Source: Pseudoxanthomonas sp. YR558 (lineage in GTDB: Bacteria > Pseudomonadota > Gammaproteobacteria > Xanthomonadales > Xanthomonadaceae). Taken from it: a DNA stretch of 64,000 nt. The notes beneath the pieces are model-generated. The model was not told where the DNA came from, made no database searches, and was given only the letters and a program-made list of their open reading frames with translations. Positions 53,032 through 61,077 of this stretch are shown piece after piece; position 1 is the first letter of the stretch; every line of letters begins with the position of its first letter. The stretch spans positions 1,612,001 through 1,676,000 of the forward strand of contig NZ_FPCI01000001.1 of assembly GCF_900116385.1 (NCBI RefSeq). The letters run 5' to 3'. A program made the translations under genes and the position numbers.

Positions 53032-53754
53032 TCAGGCGACCGGAGTGGCTTCGATCGCCGCGAGCGCCGCGACCAGCTGATCGGCGCTCTCCACCACGCG
53101 CAGGCGCGGCGCGTCGTGGGCGACGCCGTGTTCGGCTTCCAGCGCCCAGGTCACGTGGTAGGGCATGTGGATACCCCAGCCACCCAGCCCGAGCACCGGT
53201 TCGATGTCCGATCGCAGCGAGTTGCCAACCATCGCAAACGCGTCGGGCGCCACCTCGAGTTCGCGCAGCACGCGGGCGTAAGTGACCTCGTCCTTCTCCG
53301 ACACCACCTCGATGCGGTGGAACAGATCGGCGAGGCCGGATTGCGCGATCTTGGCCTCCTGGTGGAACAGATCACCCTTGGTGATCAGCACGATCTCGTG
53401 GTCGGCCGCGATCTGCGCGACCGCGTCGCGGATACCCGGCAGCAGGTCGACGGGGTGCAGCAGCGTGGCGCGCCCGATCTCGATGACGCGATGCAGGTCG
53501 CGGGCGCTGATGCGTTCTTCGGTCAGCTGGATCGCGGTTTCCAGCATCGACAGGGTCATGCCCTTCACGCCGTAGCCGAAGATCTTCAGGTTCCGGCGCT
53601 CGACCTCCAGCAGGTGGCCATGCGTCCGCGGATCGGCCAGATCGATGTATCCGCCGAGGATCGCTTCGAAGTCCGCTTCGGCCTGGCGGTAATAGTCCTC
53701 GCTCTTCCAGAGCGTGTCGTCGCCGTCGAAGCCGACCCATTGGATGCGCGCCAT
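53032..53754 (-). CDS. HAD superfamily hydrolase
   Basis: The 240-residue protein has all HAD motifs: I, GFDGDDTLWKSEDYY (nucleophile and acid Asp); II, LITKGD (Thr); III, Lys in HQEAKIAQSG; IV, VGNSLRSDIEPVLG (two acids). The alpha-helical cap lies between I and II. The DGDDTLW variant is found in small phosphatases acting on phosphosugars or nucleotides. The substrate is unknown. It is 44 bases upstream of the periplasmic hypothetical gene on the same strand. Confidence 0.87.
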   Translation of the reverse strand: MARIQWVGFDGDDTLWKSEDYYRQAEADFEAILGGYIDLADPRTHGHLLEVERRNLKIFGYGVKGMTLSMLETAIQLTEERISARDLHRVIEIGRATLLHPVDLLPGIRDAVAQIAADHEIVLITKGDLFHQEAKIAQSGLADLFHRIEVVSEKDEVTYARVLRELEVAPDAFAMVGNSLRSDIEPVLGLGGWGIHMPYHVTWALEAEHGVAHDAPRLRVVESADQLVAALAAIEATPVA

Positions 53755-53824
53755 GCGGAAGCCTGTCTTCGTCGCTGGAGGGGCGCGCAGGATAACAGCC
53801 CCGACTTTCCGCGCGCGTCACGAA

Positions 53825-53848
53825 GATGGCCGCCTTGCGGCGGCCATC
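53825..53848 (-). terminator. Hairpin after the proline-rich lipoprotein gene
   Basis: GATGGCCGCC and GGCGGCCATC form a perfect 10-base stem with loop TTGC. The T-run is weak. It lies in the gap between the lipoprotein and the HAD gene. Confidence 0.55.
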
Positions 53849-53882
53849 CTGATCAGCGGTTGCTCACGCCATGCACGCGAAC

Positions 53883-54200
53883 TTATCCGCCGCTGGCGGG
53901 CTGCGTGGTGCTGCCGTCGGCCGGCGGCGGCGTGGTTTCCGGCGCATTCGGGTTCGCCGGCGGCGGCAGGTTCGGGTCCGTCGGCGGGGCGTTCGGGTCC
54001 GTCGGCGCGGTCGGATCGACCGGCGTCGGTGCCGGCGGCGCGACATCGGTCGGCGGCGTGGTTTCGACCGGCTCCGGCGCCGCAGCAGCAGGGGTGTCTT
54101 CCGGCTTCGGGCCACAAGCCGTCAGCAGGCCCGCGCCGAGCACGGCGGTGCCCAGGAGCAGCAGCGGCTTGTCGAGCAATCGGTGGATGCGTGTGTTCAT
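53883..54200 (-). CDS. Small proline/threonine-rich lipoprotein
   Basis: The 105-residue protein has a signal peptide with lipobox LLTAC (near residue 29). The rest is a disordered tail of Pro, Thr, Asp and Asn with repeating PTDPNAPP-type units. This is typical of an envelope-anchored spacer. There is no enzymatic domain. It forms a series with two EF-hand genes just upstream on the same strand. Confidence 0.7.
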   Translation of the reverse strand: MNTRIHRLLDKPLLLLGTAVLGAGLLTACGPKPEDTPAAAAPEPVETTPPTDVAPPAPTPVDPTAPTDPNAPPTDPNLPPPANPNAPETTPPPADGSTTQPASGG

Positions 54201-54225
54201 GGTGTTCTCCAGGTGGGGGAAGGGA

Positions 54226-54540
54226 TCAGGACTGGCCCTGCGCGTAGACCGCGTACTCCTCGGGCGTCAGGCGGCCATCGGCATCGGTATCGAGCGTGCC
54301 GAAGGCCTGCGCGAGCGGCGGATCCACCGCGGCCTCATCCTTGCTGATGGCGCCGTCGGCGTTCGCATCGAGTTCTGCGAAGGGCTTCGGCGATGAGGGG
54401 GCTGGCGCGCTGTGAGGCGGTGCCTGCGGCTCGTCCGCGCTGCGCGAGGCATCCTGCGCGTGCGCGAGCGATGCGCCCGCAGACGCCGCGACCGCAAGTG
54501 CGATCGCGAGGCCGGAGTAGCGCCAGATGGGGGGCGTCAT
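54226..54540 (-). CDS. EF-hand domain secreted protein
   Basis: The 104-residue protein has a signal peptide ending SLAHAQD. Two EF-hand calcium loops follow: DANADGAISKDE and DTDADGRLTPEE, with Asp and Glu at ligand positions. Such proteins bind calcium in the periplasm. It is a shorter relative of the next gene (54680-55057). The function beyond calcium binding is unknown. Confidence 0.82.
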   Translation of the reverse strand: MTPPIWRYSGLAIALAVAASAGASLAHAQDASRSADEPQAPPHSAPAPSSPKPFAELDANADGAISKDEAAVDPPLAQAFGTLDTDADGRLTPEEYAVYAQGQS

Positions 54541-54596
54541 GGGGTAGCTCCTGTACTGACCACGCCGCTTCGTTCAAGCGTGGACGCATGAAGCGG

Positions 54597-54619
54597 AAAA
54601 GGCGGCACGCCGGCCGCCT
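54597..54619 (-). terminator. Rho-independent terminator of the upstream EF-hand gene
   Basis: On the minus strand AGGCGGC, a 6-base loop and GCCGCCT are followed by TTT. It ends the 54680-55057 transcript. Confidence 0.65.
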
Positions 54620-54635
54620 CTCCCGGTGAAGCATG

Positions 54636-54655
54636 CGTCGCGCGATGGCGCGACG
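54636..54655. repeat. Perfect hairpin CGTCGCGC-GATG-GCGCGACG
   Basis: An 8-base perfect stem lies between the two EF-hand genes, just before the terminator. It may contribute to termination. Confidence 0.4.
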
Positions 54656-54679
54656 TCACGCCGTTGTTACCGCAAGTGC

Positions 54680-55057
54680 TTACTTCTGCTCGCCGTAGTT
54701 CTTGCTCACGAACGCCTTGTACTCATCGGCCGTCAGCGAACCGTCGGCATTGGCATCGGCCTGGTCGAAGACCTGGCTCAGGCCCGGGTTGGCCGCGGCT
54801 TCTTCCTTGCTGATGTTGCCGTCGCCATTGGTGTCGACATCGGCCCAGCCCTGCTTGCCACTGTCAGCGGCCGACTGCGTGCTCTGGGTCGGGCTCTGCG
54901 TGGCCGAACCGGTCGCCTGCTCGGCGGTGGGCTCGGTCTGCTGCGCCTGCTGCGTGGCGGCGTCTTCGGTCTTCTCCTGGGCGAACGCCAGCGGCATGGC
55001 CAGCGCAGCGCTCAGGGCAACCAGGGCGATCAGCGGGGTGCGGGTGTTCTTCGTCAT
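54680..55057 (-). CDS. EF-hand domain secreted protein
   Basis: The 125-residue protein starts at ATG 55055-55057 with signal peptide ending PLAFAQE; a longer frame adds 35 unlikely residues. A linker rich in Gln, Thr and Ser follows, then two EF-hand loops, DTNGDGNISKEE and DANADGSLTADE, near residues 80 and 105. It is paralogous to the neighbouring EF-hand gene. It probably binds calcium in the periplasm. Confidence 0.82.
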   Translation of the reverse strand: MTKNTRTPLIALVALSAALAMPLAFAQEKTEDAATQQAQQTEPTAEQATGSATQSPTQSTQSAADSGKQGWADVDTNGDGNISKEEAAANPGLSQVFDQADANADGSLTADEYKAFVSKNYGEQK

Positions 55058-55267
55058 GTCAGTGCTCCGTCTGTCTTCGTAGGAAGTGCGTCCGATTTGC
55101 GCACGGCCCCACCTTGCAGCGAAGCGTCTGAACGAAAATTGCGCGCCGATATGAACGTGCACGCAGGCTTAACCACGCGCGTCGTGGCATCGGGTAGCCG
55201 GGTGTTATGGCGTGGTGATCACGTAGTTGTCACTTCGTGGAATGCGTGACGTCGCGCAGGATTGAAG

Positions 55268-55663
55268 TTACGCGCCCGTTTTTTCCTCGCTGTTCGCCGA
55301 TGTTCCGTCCGGCGTTTTTTTGCTGAACCATTGCCAACCGAGCGCGACGCCACTCAATGCGCCCGCGATCTCGAGGACCACGCGCGAACCGAGGGACTCG
55401 GCATCGTGGATGCCTTGCAAGGCGAGGCGCGCGTACAACGGCGACTCCAGCCGGCTGATGCCTAGATAGAACAGGTTCCACGTATCGATGCCTGCGCCGA
55501 TCAGTACGGCGGACACGCAGGCCCACCCCACGGCATGTCCGATCGACCATCCCTGGCGACCGCACAGCCAGTGCCAGACCAGGAAGCACAGCAGACCGAT
55601 GACGAAGGCGATCAGGCCGGCTTCGAGCGCACCCAGCACGCCATAGTGGAGCGGGAGGTTCAT
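55268..55663 (-). CDS. Small inner-membrane protein of unknown function
   Basis: The 131-residue protein starts at ATG 55661-55663 after GGGAGG-like GGAGCG. Three or four hydrophobic helices are predicted: LHYGVLGALEAGLIAFVIGLLCF, HAVGWACVSAVLIGAGIDTW and SRVVLEIAGALSGVALGW. The C-terminus is short and charged (SKKTPDGTSANSEEKTGA). I recognise no family. It is divergent from the oxidoreductase gene at 55834. Confidence 0.65.
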   Translation of the reverse strand: MNLPLHYGVLGALEAGLIAFVIGLLCFLVWHWLCGRQGWSIGHAVGWACVSAVLIGAGIDTWNLFYLGISRLESPLYARLALQGIHDAESLGSRVVLEIAGALSGVALGWQWFSKKTPDGTSANSEEKTGA

Positions 55664-55833
55664 CGGGTGCGCTCCCGGGTCCATTCGAACGCAGGAGCGA
55701 TAACGGAGGCAGCAGGCATGGGGTGGCGCTCCGGGCGCCCGGGTTCGTGGCCGACAGGGAAGCGTAACCGAAGCGTCTGTCGCGGATGCGCCCGGCTGGC
55801 ATGATGCGGTCTCCCGATAGGTGGAATCCCCGC

Positions 55834-56469
55834 ATGAGCCGTCTTCTGTTGGCAGGCGCCACCGGCCTCATCGGCCAAACAGCTCTGGCCCTTGCGCTTG
55901 CGTCACCGCGCGTGACCCACGTGATCGCGCCCACGCGCAGGCCACTGCCCGCGCACCCGAAACTGCTGAATCCGGTGGTGGACTTTGATGCGCTACCCGG
56001 CGACGCCGACTGGTGGCAAGTGGATGCCGTTGCCTGTGCGCTGGGCACGACGATCCGCGATGCCGGTTCACAAGCGGCCTTCCATCGCGTGGACCACGAC
56101 TATCCGCTGGCCATCGCCCGGTTAGCCCATGCGCATGGCGCAAGGTCGTTCGCGCTCGTGTCGGCATTGGGCGCCGACCCGGACTCACGCGTGTTCTACT
56201 CGCGCACGAAGGGCGAAGTGGAACAGGCGCTGGGCGCCAGCGGCTTCGATTCACTGACGCTGCTGCGACCAGGCCTGCTGGGCGGCGATCGCACGCAGCA
56301 CCGCGCAGGAGAACGCTGGGCGCAGCGGATCCTGGGCACGCTCGGTCCTGCCGTTCCGCGCCGCTACCGCGTAGTGCCGCCGGAGCGGGTCGCGGCCGCA
56401 CTGCTCGACGCTACGCTGGACGCGCGCCCAGGGCGCCACGTCGTGCCGTCGGAACAACTGCTCGGTTGA
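55834..56469 (+). CDS. NAD(P)-binding atypical short-chain reductase-like protein
   Basis: The 211-residue protein begins MSRLLLAGATGLIGQTALAL, a Rossmann GxTGxxG motif. Later features are ALGTTIRDAGSQAAFHRVDHDY and the catalytic-like YSRTKGEVEQAL (Y-x-x-x-K), then TLLRPGLLGG. The layout matches the NAD(P)H-binding (TIP30/HTATIP2-like, YbjT-like) group. The substrate is unknown; such proteins may reduce quinones or modulate other factors. The start ATG at 55834 is preferred to one 48 bases upstream. Confidence 0.82.
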   Translation: MSRLLLAGATGLIGQTALALALASPRVTHVIAPTRRPLPAHPKLLNPVVDFDALPGDADWWQVDAVACALGTTIRDAGSQAAFHRVDHDYPLAIARLAHAHGARSFALVSALGADPDSRVFYSRTKGEVEQALGASGFDSLTLLRPGLLGGDRTQHRAGERWAQRILGTLGPAVPRRYRVVPPERVAAALLDATLDARPGRHVVPSEQLLG

Positions 56470-56476
56470 ACGGCGC

Positions 56477-56926
56477 TCAGGCGCCGGGATCGTCGGCCAG
56501 CACCTGCACGCCATCGGCGACGATGCGGTACTCCATCGTGGGCACCTGGGCACCCGGCGAGGTTTCCTTCGCGGTGTGTTCGCGCGCCGCCCGCGACAGC
56601 GTCACCTTCGACAGCACGCCATGCACCTGCGCCGGTCCGCGCACATCCTTCGGCACGTAGAAGTCGTGATCGCCCAGCAGCACGCGCGCACCCTGCCCCG
56701 CGTCCTCCAGCATCACCCAGCAGCCCTTCTTCTGGCACACGTCGACGACGCGACCGCTGAAGACGCGCGACTGCCCCTCGTGCGCCGCCGGATCGGCCAG
56801 CGCCTGTGCGAGCGGTACCACCGGGCCTGCCGGCATGTCCGCACCGAACTTCTCCCATGCGCCGTCAGCCGCATTCGCGGCAGCCGCGGACACCATCAGA
56901 CCCACCATCACCAGCACACGACGCAT
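56477..56926 (-). CDS. DUF4920-type periplasmic protein
   Basis: The 149-residue protein starts at ATG 56924-56926 with a signal peptide (SAAAANAAD). The mature part has VFSGRVVDVCQKKGCWVMLED, with a Cys-x4-Cys pair, and RVLLGDHDFYVPKDVRGPAQVHG. This is an OB-like DUF4920 pattern found in periplasmic proteins of proteobacteria. No enzymatic role is known. It is convergent with the oxidoreductase gene, with 7 bases between stops. Confidence 0.78.
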   Translation of the reverse strand: MRRVLVMVGLMVSAAAANAADGAWEKFGADMPAGPVVPLAQALADPAAHEGQSRVFSGRVVDVCQKKGCWVMLEDAGQGARVLLGDHDFYVPKDVRGPAQVHGVLSKVTLSRAAREHTAKETSPGAQVPTMEYRIVADGVQVLADDPGA

Positions 56927-56982
56927 CGGACGTACTCCTTCCAGGGAAGCCCGCATCATAGCCGTGCGCTGATGGCGTGGGC

Positions 56983-57486
56983 TCAGTGCAACAAGCCGTG
57001 GTGAACGAGTTGAAGGCGCTGGGTACCGGCAGCGGTGATGGCATCGCTCGCCCGCTCCAGCAGGCGCTCGTCCTCGTCATCGATCACCACCAGCACCTTG
57101 CCCGCCTCGATCTCGTTGCGGTAGTCGCGGCGGACCTCACTGGGTACAGAGGACCCGGCCAGCGCTGCGGCCCAGCCGCCGACCAGTGCACCGACCAGCG
57201 TGCACAGCAGCACCGCGACCAACGGAATGCCCACCGCAGGTATCGCCATCGCGAGCAGGCCGATCACCAGGCCGACTACGCCGCCACCAACCAGGCCGCG
57301 CAGGGCGGCCGGCATGAAATCGGTAGGCGAGCCTTCCTTCTCGGCATCGGGCATCTGGGTCATCTCGATCTCCGGACGGCCAACGAGGGCGGCGTGGTCC
57401 GGCTGGATGCCCATATGCAGGGCTACATGCAGCGCCGCTTCGGCGGTGTCGATATCCGGGGCGCTGAATACGCGTCGCGTCTTCAT
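56983..57486 (-). CDS. Glycine-zipper membrane protein resembling stress proteins
   Basis: This 167-residue protein begins MKTRRVFSAPDIDTAEAALH, with an N-terminal alpha/beta sensor-like part. A central Gly-rich double hydrophobic helix follows (LRGLVGGGVVGLVIGLLAMAIPAVGI and TLVGALVGGWAAALAGSSVP). The C-terminal part, AGKVLVVIDDEDERLLERASDAI, is again alpha/beta. This matches DUF1269-like or general-stress-protein membrane proteins. The function is unknown. It is 56 bases upstream of the DUF4920 gene on the same strand. Confidence 0.7.
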   Translation of the reverse strand: MKTRRVFSAPDIDTAEAALHVALHMGIQPDHAALVGRPEIEMTQMPDAEKEGSPTDFMPAALRGLVGGGVVGLVIGLLAMAIPAVGIPLVAVLLCTLVGALVGGWAAALAGSSVPSEVRRDYRNEIEAGKVLVVIDDEDERLLERASDAITAAGTQRLQLVHHGLLH

Positions 57487-57574
57487 GGCGGTCTCCTGGC
57501 CGGCGCGTAGGTCCGGCCGTAGCGACACCGTAGGCCCGGCCATGGGAGCGCAAGGTGAAGAACGCGGGCCCGGC

Positions 57575-58360
57575 TTAGAGCGCGGGCCGTTCCGGCGCTT
57601 GTTTGCGGCCCATCGCGCGCAGGTAGAGCTCGTACAGCGCCGTGACCTTGGAGACGTACTCCTGCGTTTCCGCATAGGGCGGCACGCCGCCATAGCGCGA
57701 CACCGTGCCGACCCCGGCGTTGTAGGCCGCGGCCACCAAGGTCAGGTCGCCCTTGTAGCGTGTCATCAGCAGGCGCAGGTGGCGTGCGCCCGCGTTGATG
57801 GATTCGGCGGAAGAGAACGGATCGGCGACGCCGTACTCCTTGGCCACGTCCGGCATCAGTTGCATCACGCCCATGGCGCCTTTCGGGGATACGGCCTTCG
57901 CGTCGAAATCGCTTTCCGCATGCGCCACCGCGCGCAACCATGCGTCGTCCACACCCGTCTGGCGGGCGGCCGCCTTGAACTCCGTGGGATACCGGTCAAG
58001 CCGGGGCTTGCCGACCCGGCCCAAACCCGGATGCGCCGGCTCGCCGGGCGGCGTCTGCACGGTGAACTTCAGGTAGGGCGTGGATCCCGGCAGCTTGCGG
58101 GTGGAGTACACCTTCTGGCCGTCCTGCTCCCGCTCGTACAGGGTGCCGCTGAACACGCCCATCGAGCCCCATAGGTTGGGGGTGCTCACGGCGTTGTCGT
58201 CGATTTCCTTGGCCGTGCACTTGGAGCCCGGCTCGGGCGCGGTGGCCAGGCTGACCGTCCCGCCCTGCACGCACCGGTAGACCGTGCGCGCGCCCGCGTC
58301 GGCGCTGGCCAGGGCCAGCACCGTCAGCAGGAGGCCGGCGGCGGTTCGCAGGGGATGCAT
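57575..58360 (-). CDS. Lytic transglycosylase (SLT domain)
   Basis: The 261-residue protein has a signal peptide and N-terminal region YRCVQGGTVSLATAPEPGSKC with a Cys pair (DUF4124-like). The transglycosylase domain (about 130-240) shows WLRAVAHAESDFDAKAVSPKGAMGVMQLMPDVAKEYGV, in which the Glu of HAESDF is catalytic. NAGARHLRLLM and VAAAYNAGVGTVSRYGGVPPY follow. It cleaves peptidoglycan glycan strands in the periplasm. It is divergent from ppa. Confidence 0.92.
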   Translation of the reverse strand: MHPLRTAAGLLLTVLALASADAGARTVYRCVQGGTVSLATAPEPGSKCTAKEIDDNAVSTPNLWGSMGVFSGTLYEREQDGQKVYSTRKLPGSTPYLKFTVQTPPGEPAHPGLGRVGKPRLDRYPTEFKAAARQTGVDDAWLRAVAHAESDFDAKAVSPKGAMGVMQLMPDVAKEYGVADPFSSAESINAGARHLRLLMTRYKGDLTLVAAAYNAGVGTVSRYGGVPPYAETQEYVSKVTALYELYLRAMGRKQAPERPAL

Positions 58361-58446
58361 GGGCGGCGGATTCTAGGGCCCGGAAGCTGTAAGACAGCCT
58401 GAATCACGTCCCCGACGCCGACGGCCGGCCAATTCCGGCCCCAGTC

Positions 58447-58463
58447 CTGCTGCGCCGCAGCAG
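58447..58463. repeat. Short perfect hairpin CTGCTGC-GCC-GCAGCAG
   Basis: This is the second copy of the hairpin at 1010-1026, differing only in the loop. It lies 53-69 bases before ppa, just upstream of a TAAAAT hexamer. Confidence 0.4.
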
Positions 58464-58472
58464 CCAAGCGCG

Positions 58473-58478
58473 TAAAAT
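58473..58478 (+). promoter_or_regulatory. Candidate -10 box of ppa (TAAAAT)
   Basis: The hexamer matches five of six consensus bases and lies 38 bases before the ppa ATG. No convincing -35 sequence is seen, so the call is tentative. Confidence 0.3.
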
Positions 58479-58515
58479 GCGGACCCTCTTTCACCGCACC
58501 CCCTCGGAGTACGCA

Positions 58516-59070
58516 ATGGGCCTGGATCTGGTCACCGCCGGCAAGAACCCGCCGGACGAAATCAACGTCATCATCGAGATCCCGAAGGACGCCGAGCCGG
58601 TGAAGTACGAAGTGGACAAGGCCAGCGGCGCGATCTTCGTCGACCGCATCCTCTCTACCCCCATGCGCTACCCCTGCAACTACGGCTACGTGCCGCACAC
58701 CCTGTGCGGCGACGGCGATCCGGCCGACGTGTTGGTCGTGCTGCCGCTGCCGCTCATTCCCGGCTCGGTGATCCGGTGCCGCCCCGTCGGCGTGCTGCGC
58801 ATGAGCGACGAAGCCGGCAGCGACGAGAAGCTGCTGGCCGTGCCGGTGGACAAGGTGTTCGCCGGTTACAGCCACATCAGCGATATCGACCAGGTCAGCC
58901 CGCACTGGCTGGAGCGCATCGGCCACTTCTTCGAGCACTACAAGGATCTGGAGAAGGGCAAGTGGGTCAAGCTGGACGGCTGGGGCAATGCCGCCGAAGC
59001 CAAGGCGGTGCTGGTCGACGCCATCGCCCGCCAGGCCGCGCAGCCGGAAGACGAGAAGCACAAGTTCTGA
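58516..59070 (+). CDS. ppa: Inorganic pyrophosphatase (family I)
   Basis: The 184-residue cytosolic enzyme hydrolyses pyrophosphate to phosphate. Family I residues are present: IIEIPKDAEPVKYEVDKASG, RYPCNYGYVPHT, the signature DGDPADVLVV with three metal-binding Asp, and SDIDQVSPHWLERIGHFFEHYKDLEKGKWV. The start is ATG 58516 after CGGAG. A strong bidirectional terminator follows. Confidence 0.97.
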   Translation: MGLDLVTAGKNPPDEINVIIEIPKDAEPVKYEVDKASGAIFVDRILSTPMRYPCNYGYVPHTLCGDGDPADVLVVLPLPLIPGSVIRCRPVGVLRMSDEAGSDEKLLAVPVDKVFAGYSHISDIDQVSPHWLERIGHFFEHYKDLEKGKWVKLDGWGNAAEAKAVLVDAIARQAAQPEDEKHKF

Positions 59071-59093
59071 TCGCGCCTCCGCGTTGCAGGAAC

Positions 59094-59121
59094 AGAAAGG
59101 CCGCCCTTGGGCGGCCTTTCT
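59094..59121. terminator. Bidirectional terminator between ppa and the hydroxylase-sulfotransferase gene
   Basis: AGAAAGGCCGCCC and GGGCGGCCTTTCT form a 13-base stem with a 2-base loop, with T-rich flanks in both directions. Confidence 0.85.
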
Positions 59122-59136
59122 GTTTCTTGGTGTTTG

Positions 59137-61020
59137 TCATAGGCCTGCGGCGCGAGCGGCGCGGTCGATTGTCGTGCGCCACTTCGCCAAGCGCGGCTCG
59201 ATGTCCGCCGCGTGCCGGCGCCACTTGTCCGGATCGGGTTGCGAGAGCGTATAGCGCGAGAGCGGTAGCTGCGCTCCCAACTCCCGGTCCCAGGACCAGC
59301 CGGCCCACTCACTGAGGCGGCGCGCCTCGCCCTGCGGATCGGCAAGGAAGCGGCCGTAATCGACCGACGTCCGGTCGTCCCCCGGCAGCGCGTCCAGATC
59401 GTCCAGCATGATGCGCGTGGCGGTTTCCCACTGGCGTGCCACGATCTCGCCGAGCGGTTGTCCGTTCAAGGCCTGCCAACCCGGCGTGAGCAGGAAAGAC
59501 CATGTGGGACCCTTCCAGTCGGGCAACGTGTACATGCGGAACCGCCCCGACGTCCATCCGTCGATCATGCTGCCCCATACCTGCCGCGGGTCCCGGTGCA
59601 GATAGATGAATCTGGCGTCCGGGAACACCGCCTTCAGGAACGGAATGCGCAACGCGTTCTTCGGTGTCTTTTCCAGCATGCGCACGGCCGACCCACCCTC
59701 CGGCGTCCGGCCCTCGCGGTCGCGCAGCGCGTTCTGGAAGCGCCCCTGCAACTCCTGCACGACCGCAAGCGTGGCATCGTCCTCGCCAAGCTGGTTGGAG
59801 TGGTAACCCCGCTGTTCGGGCGCTAGACCATTCACGCCTTCGATCAGCTGGTGGCTCTCATCGCCGATCGTGTAGACCTGCGGCGCACCCGCGAGCGTTT
59901 CGAACAACAGCGTCGAACCCGATCGCGGCGGACTGACGATGAAGACGGGGCGCTCCAGTCGCGGCTTGGCCCGCGAGGACGCCGACGTCGTCACACGCGG
60001 CAGCGCAGGCGCATCGGGAACCGCTACCGCGCCCGCATGCACATCGGGCTGACCATGCACATCCATCTGCGCGGGTCGACTTTCATCGGACAACGCCATG
60101 TCGAAGACATGCGAATTCAGCGCATGCCAGAACCCGACGTCGTTGCGCAAGTCGATCTTGTCGGCGCCCAAGGCCAGCAGCTCCCGCTTGGCGGCCTCGA
60201 GCAGGGCCTGGTAGCGGGGTCGGCCCGCCACGTCCTCTCCGTAACACGCCCACAGGGCCTGCCAACGCCGGGAAAAGCGCAGCAGCGCGGCCTGGATCGC
60301 GCCCAATCTCGGGTCCGCCACGCTCTCGCCAAGCAGGAACACCATGTGCTCGCGAATTTCCCACGGCGACATCACCACCGGCGCGTTGATGTGCTCGAAA
60401 TCGAGTTGCGCGCGCTTGCCCGGAACAGGCGGTTGCAGACGCGGGCGCCACTCCCCTTGGTAGGCCTGGCCGGGCGCACGCCCTTCGGAAAGCAGGTCCC
60501 AGAAACGCTCGCCGCCCACGGTGTCCGCCACCAGATGGATCCGCTGCGCATTGCCTTCGTTGAGCACGCGGTGGCGCCGCCACGTGTCGAAGATCCAGCA
60601 CTCGCCGGCGCCCATGTTGATCTCGGCATCGCCGCACTGGAAACGGACGCCCGGCGTGGTGACGATCGGGATGTGCACGCGCATCCGTTCGCGCCAGTAG
60701 TAATTGATGTCGACGTGCGCCTTCACTTCCGCCTGGCCATTCAGGCGCATCAGGCGTGCACGCCCCCAGGTAGCACCGATCGTTTCCAACACCTGGCCCA
60801 GATAGGGACACCGTTCCAGCCAGGGCGTGGGGCGCATGTGCCCTGAAAGCGCATCGCTGGTGGGGTCGCCGTCGGTCGTGATCAGGGTCAGCGCGCTATT
60901 GCCATCATCCCGCGTCGTCCGGCCTCGCCACGCACTCTCTTCGATCGCCGCAACCTCGGCCAGGAGGGCGGCGGCGTCGAACTGGATGGGGAGCTGGATG
61001 AAAGGGACCTGCAGTTTCAT
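59137..61020 (-). CDS. Aspartyl/asparaginyl beta-hydroxylase-like domain fused to a sulfotransferase
   Basis: The 627-residue protein has an N-terminal Fe(II)/2-oxoglutarate hydroxylase-like domain (about 1-190). It shows GRARLMRLNGQAEVKAHVDINYYWRERMRVHIPIV with His-x-Asp, and FDTWRRHRVLNEGNAQRIHLV with the distal His. A helical linker leads to a sulfotransferase domain (about 355-627) with the PAPS loop FIVSPPRSGSTLLFETLAG, EKTPKNALRIPFLKAVFP and FIYLHRDPRQVWGSM. It has no signal peptide. The two activities would hydroxylate and sulfate a substrate, perhaps a peptide or metabolite; none is known. It is 117 bases downstream of the channel-like gene region. Confidence 0.85.
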   Translation of the reverse strand: MKLQVPFIQLPIQFDAAALLAEVAAIEESAWRGRTTRDDGNSALTLITTDGDPTSDALSGHMRPTPWLERCPYLGQVLETIGATWGRARLMRLNGQAEVKAHVDINYYWRERMRVHIPIVTTPGVRFQCGDAEINMGAGECWIFDTWRRHRVLNEGNAQRIHLVADTVGGERFWDLLSEGRAPGQAYQGEWRPRLQPPVPGKRAQLDFEHINAPVVMSPWEIREHMVFLLGESVADPRLGAIQAALLRFSRRWQALWACYGEDVAGRPRYQALLEAAKRELLALGADKIDLRNDVGFWHALNSHVFDMALSDESRPAQMDVHGQPDVHAGAVAVPDAPALPRVTTSASSRAKPRLERPVFIVSPPRSGSTLLFETLAGAPQVYTIGDESHQLIEGVNGLAPEQRGYHSNQLGEDDATLAVVQELQGRFQNALRDREGRTPEGGSAVRMLEKTPKNALRIPFLKAVFPDARFIYLHRDPRQVWGSMIDGWTSGRFRMYTLPDWKGPTWSFLLTPGWQALNGQPLGEIVARQWETATRIMLDDLDALPGDDRTSVDYGRFLADPQGEARRLSEWAGWSWDRELGAQLPLSRYTLSQPDPDKWRRHAADIEPRLAKWRTTIDRAARAAGL

Positions 61021-61077
61021 GGGGGCTTCCGGAAGCGGGCGGTGTGGTACTTGCCCGCGGATGATACCGGCAGAGGC

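Noticed and set aside
55151..55249. A 33-codon plus-strand frame upstream of the membrane protein gene
   Set aside because: It has no ribosome-binding site, no hydrophobic or conserved motif and no coupled neighbour.
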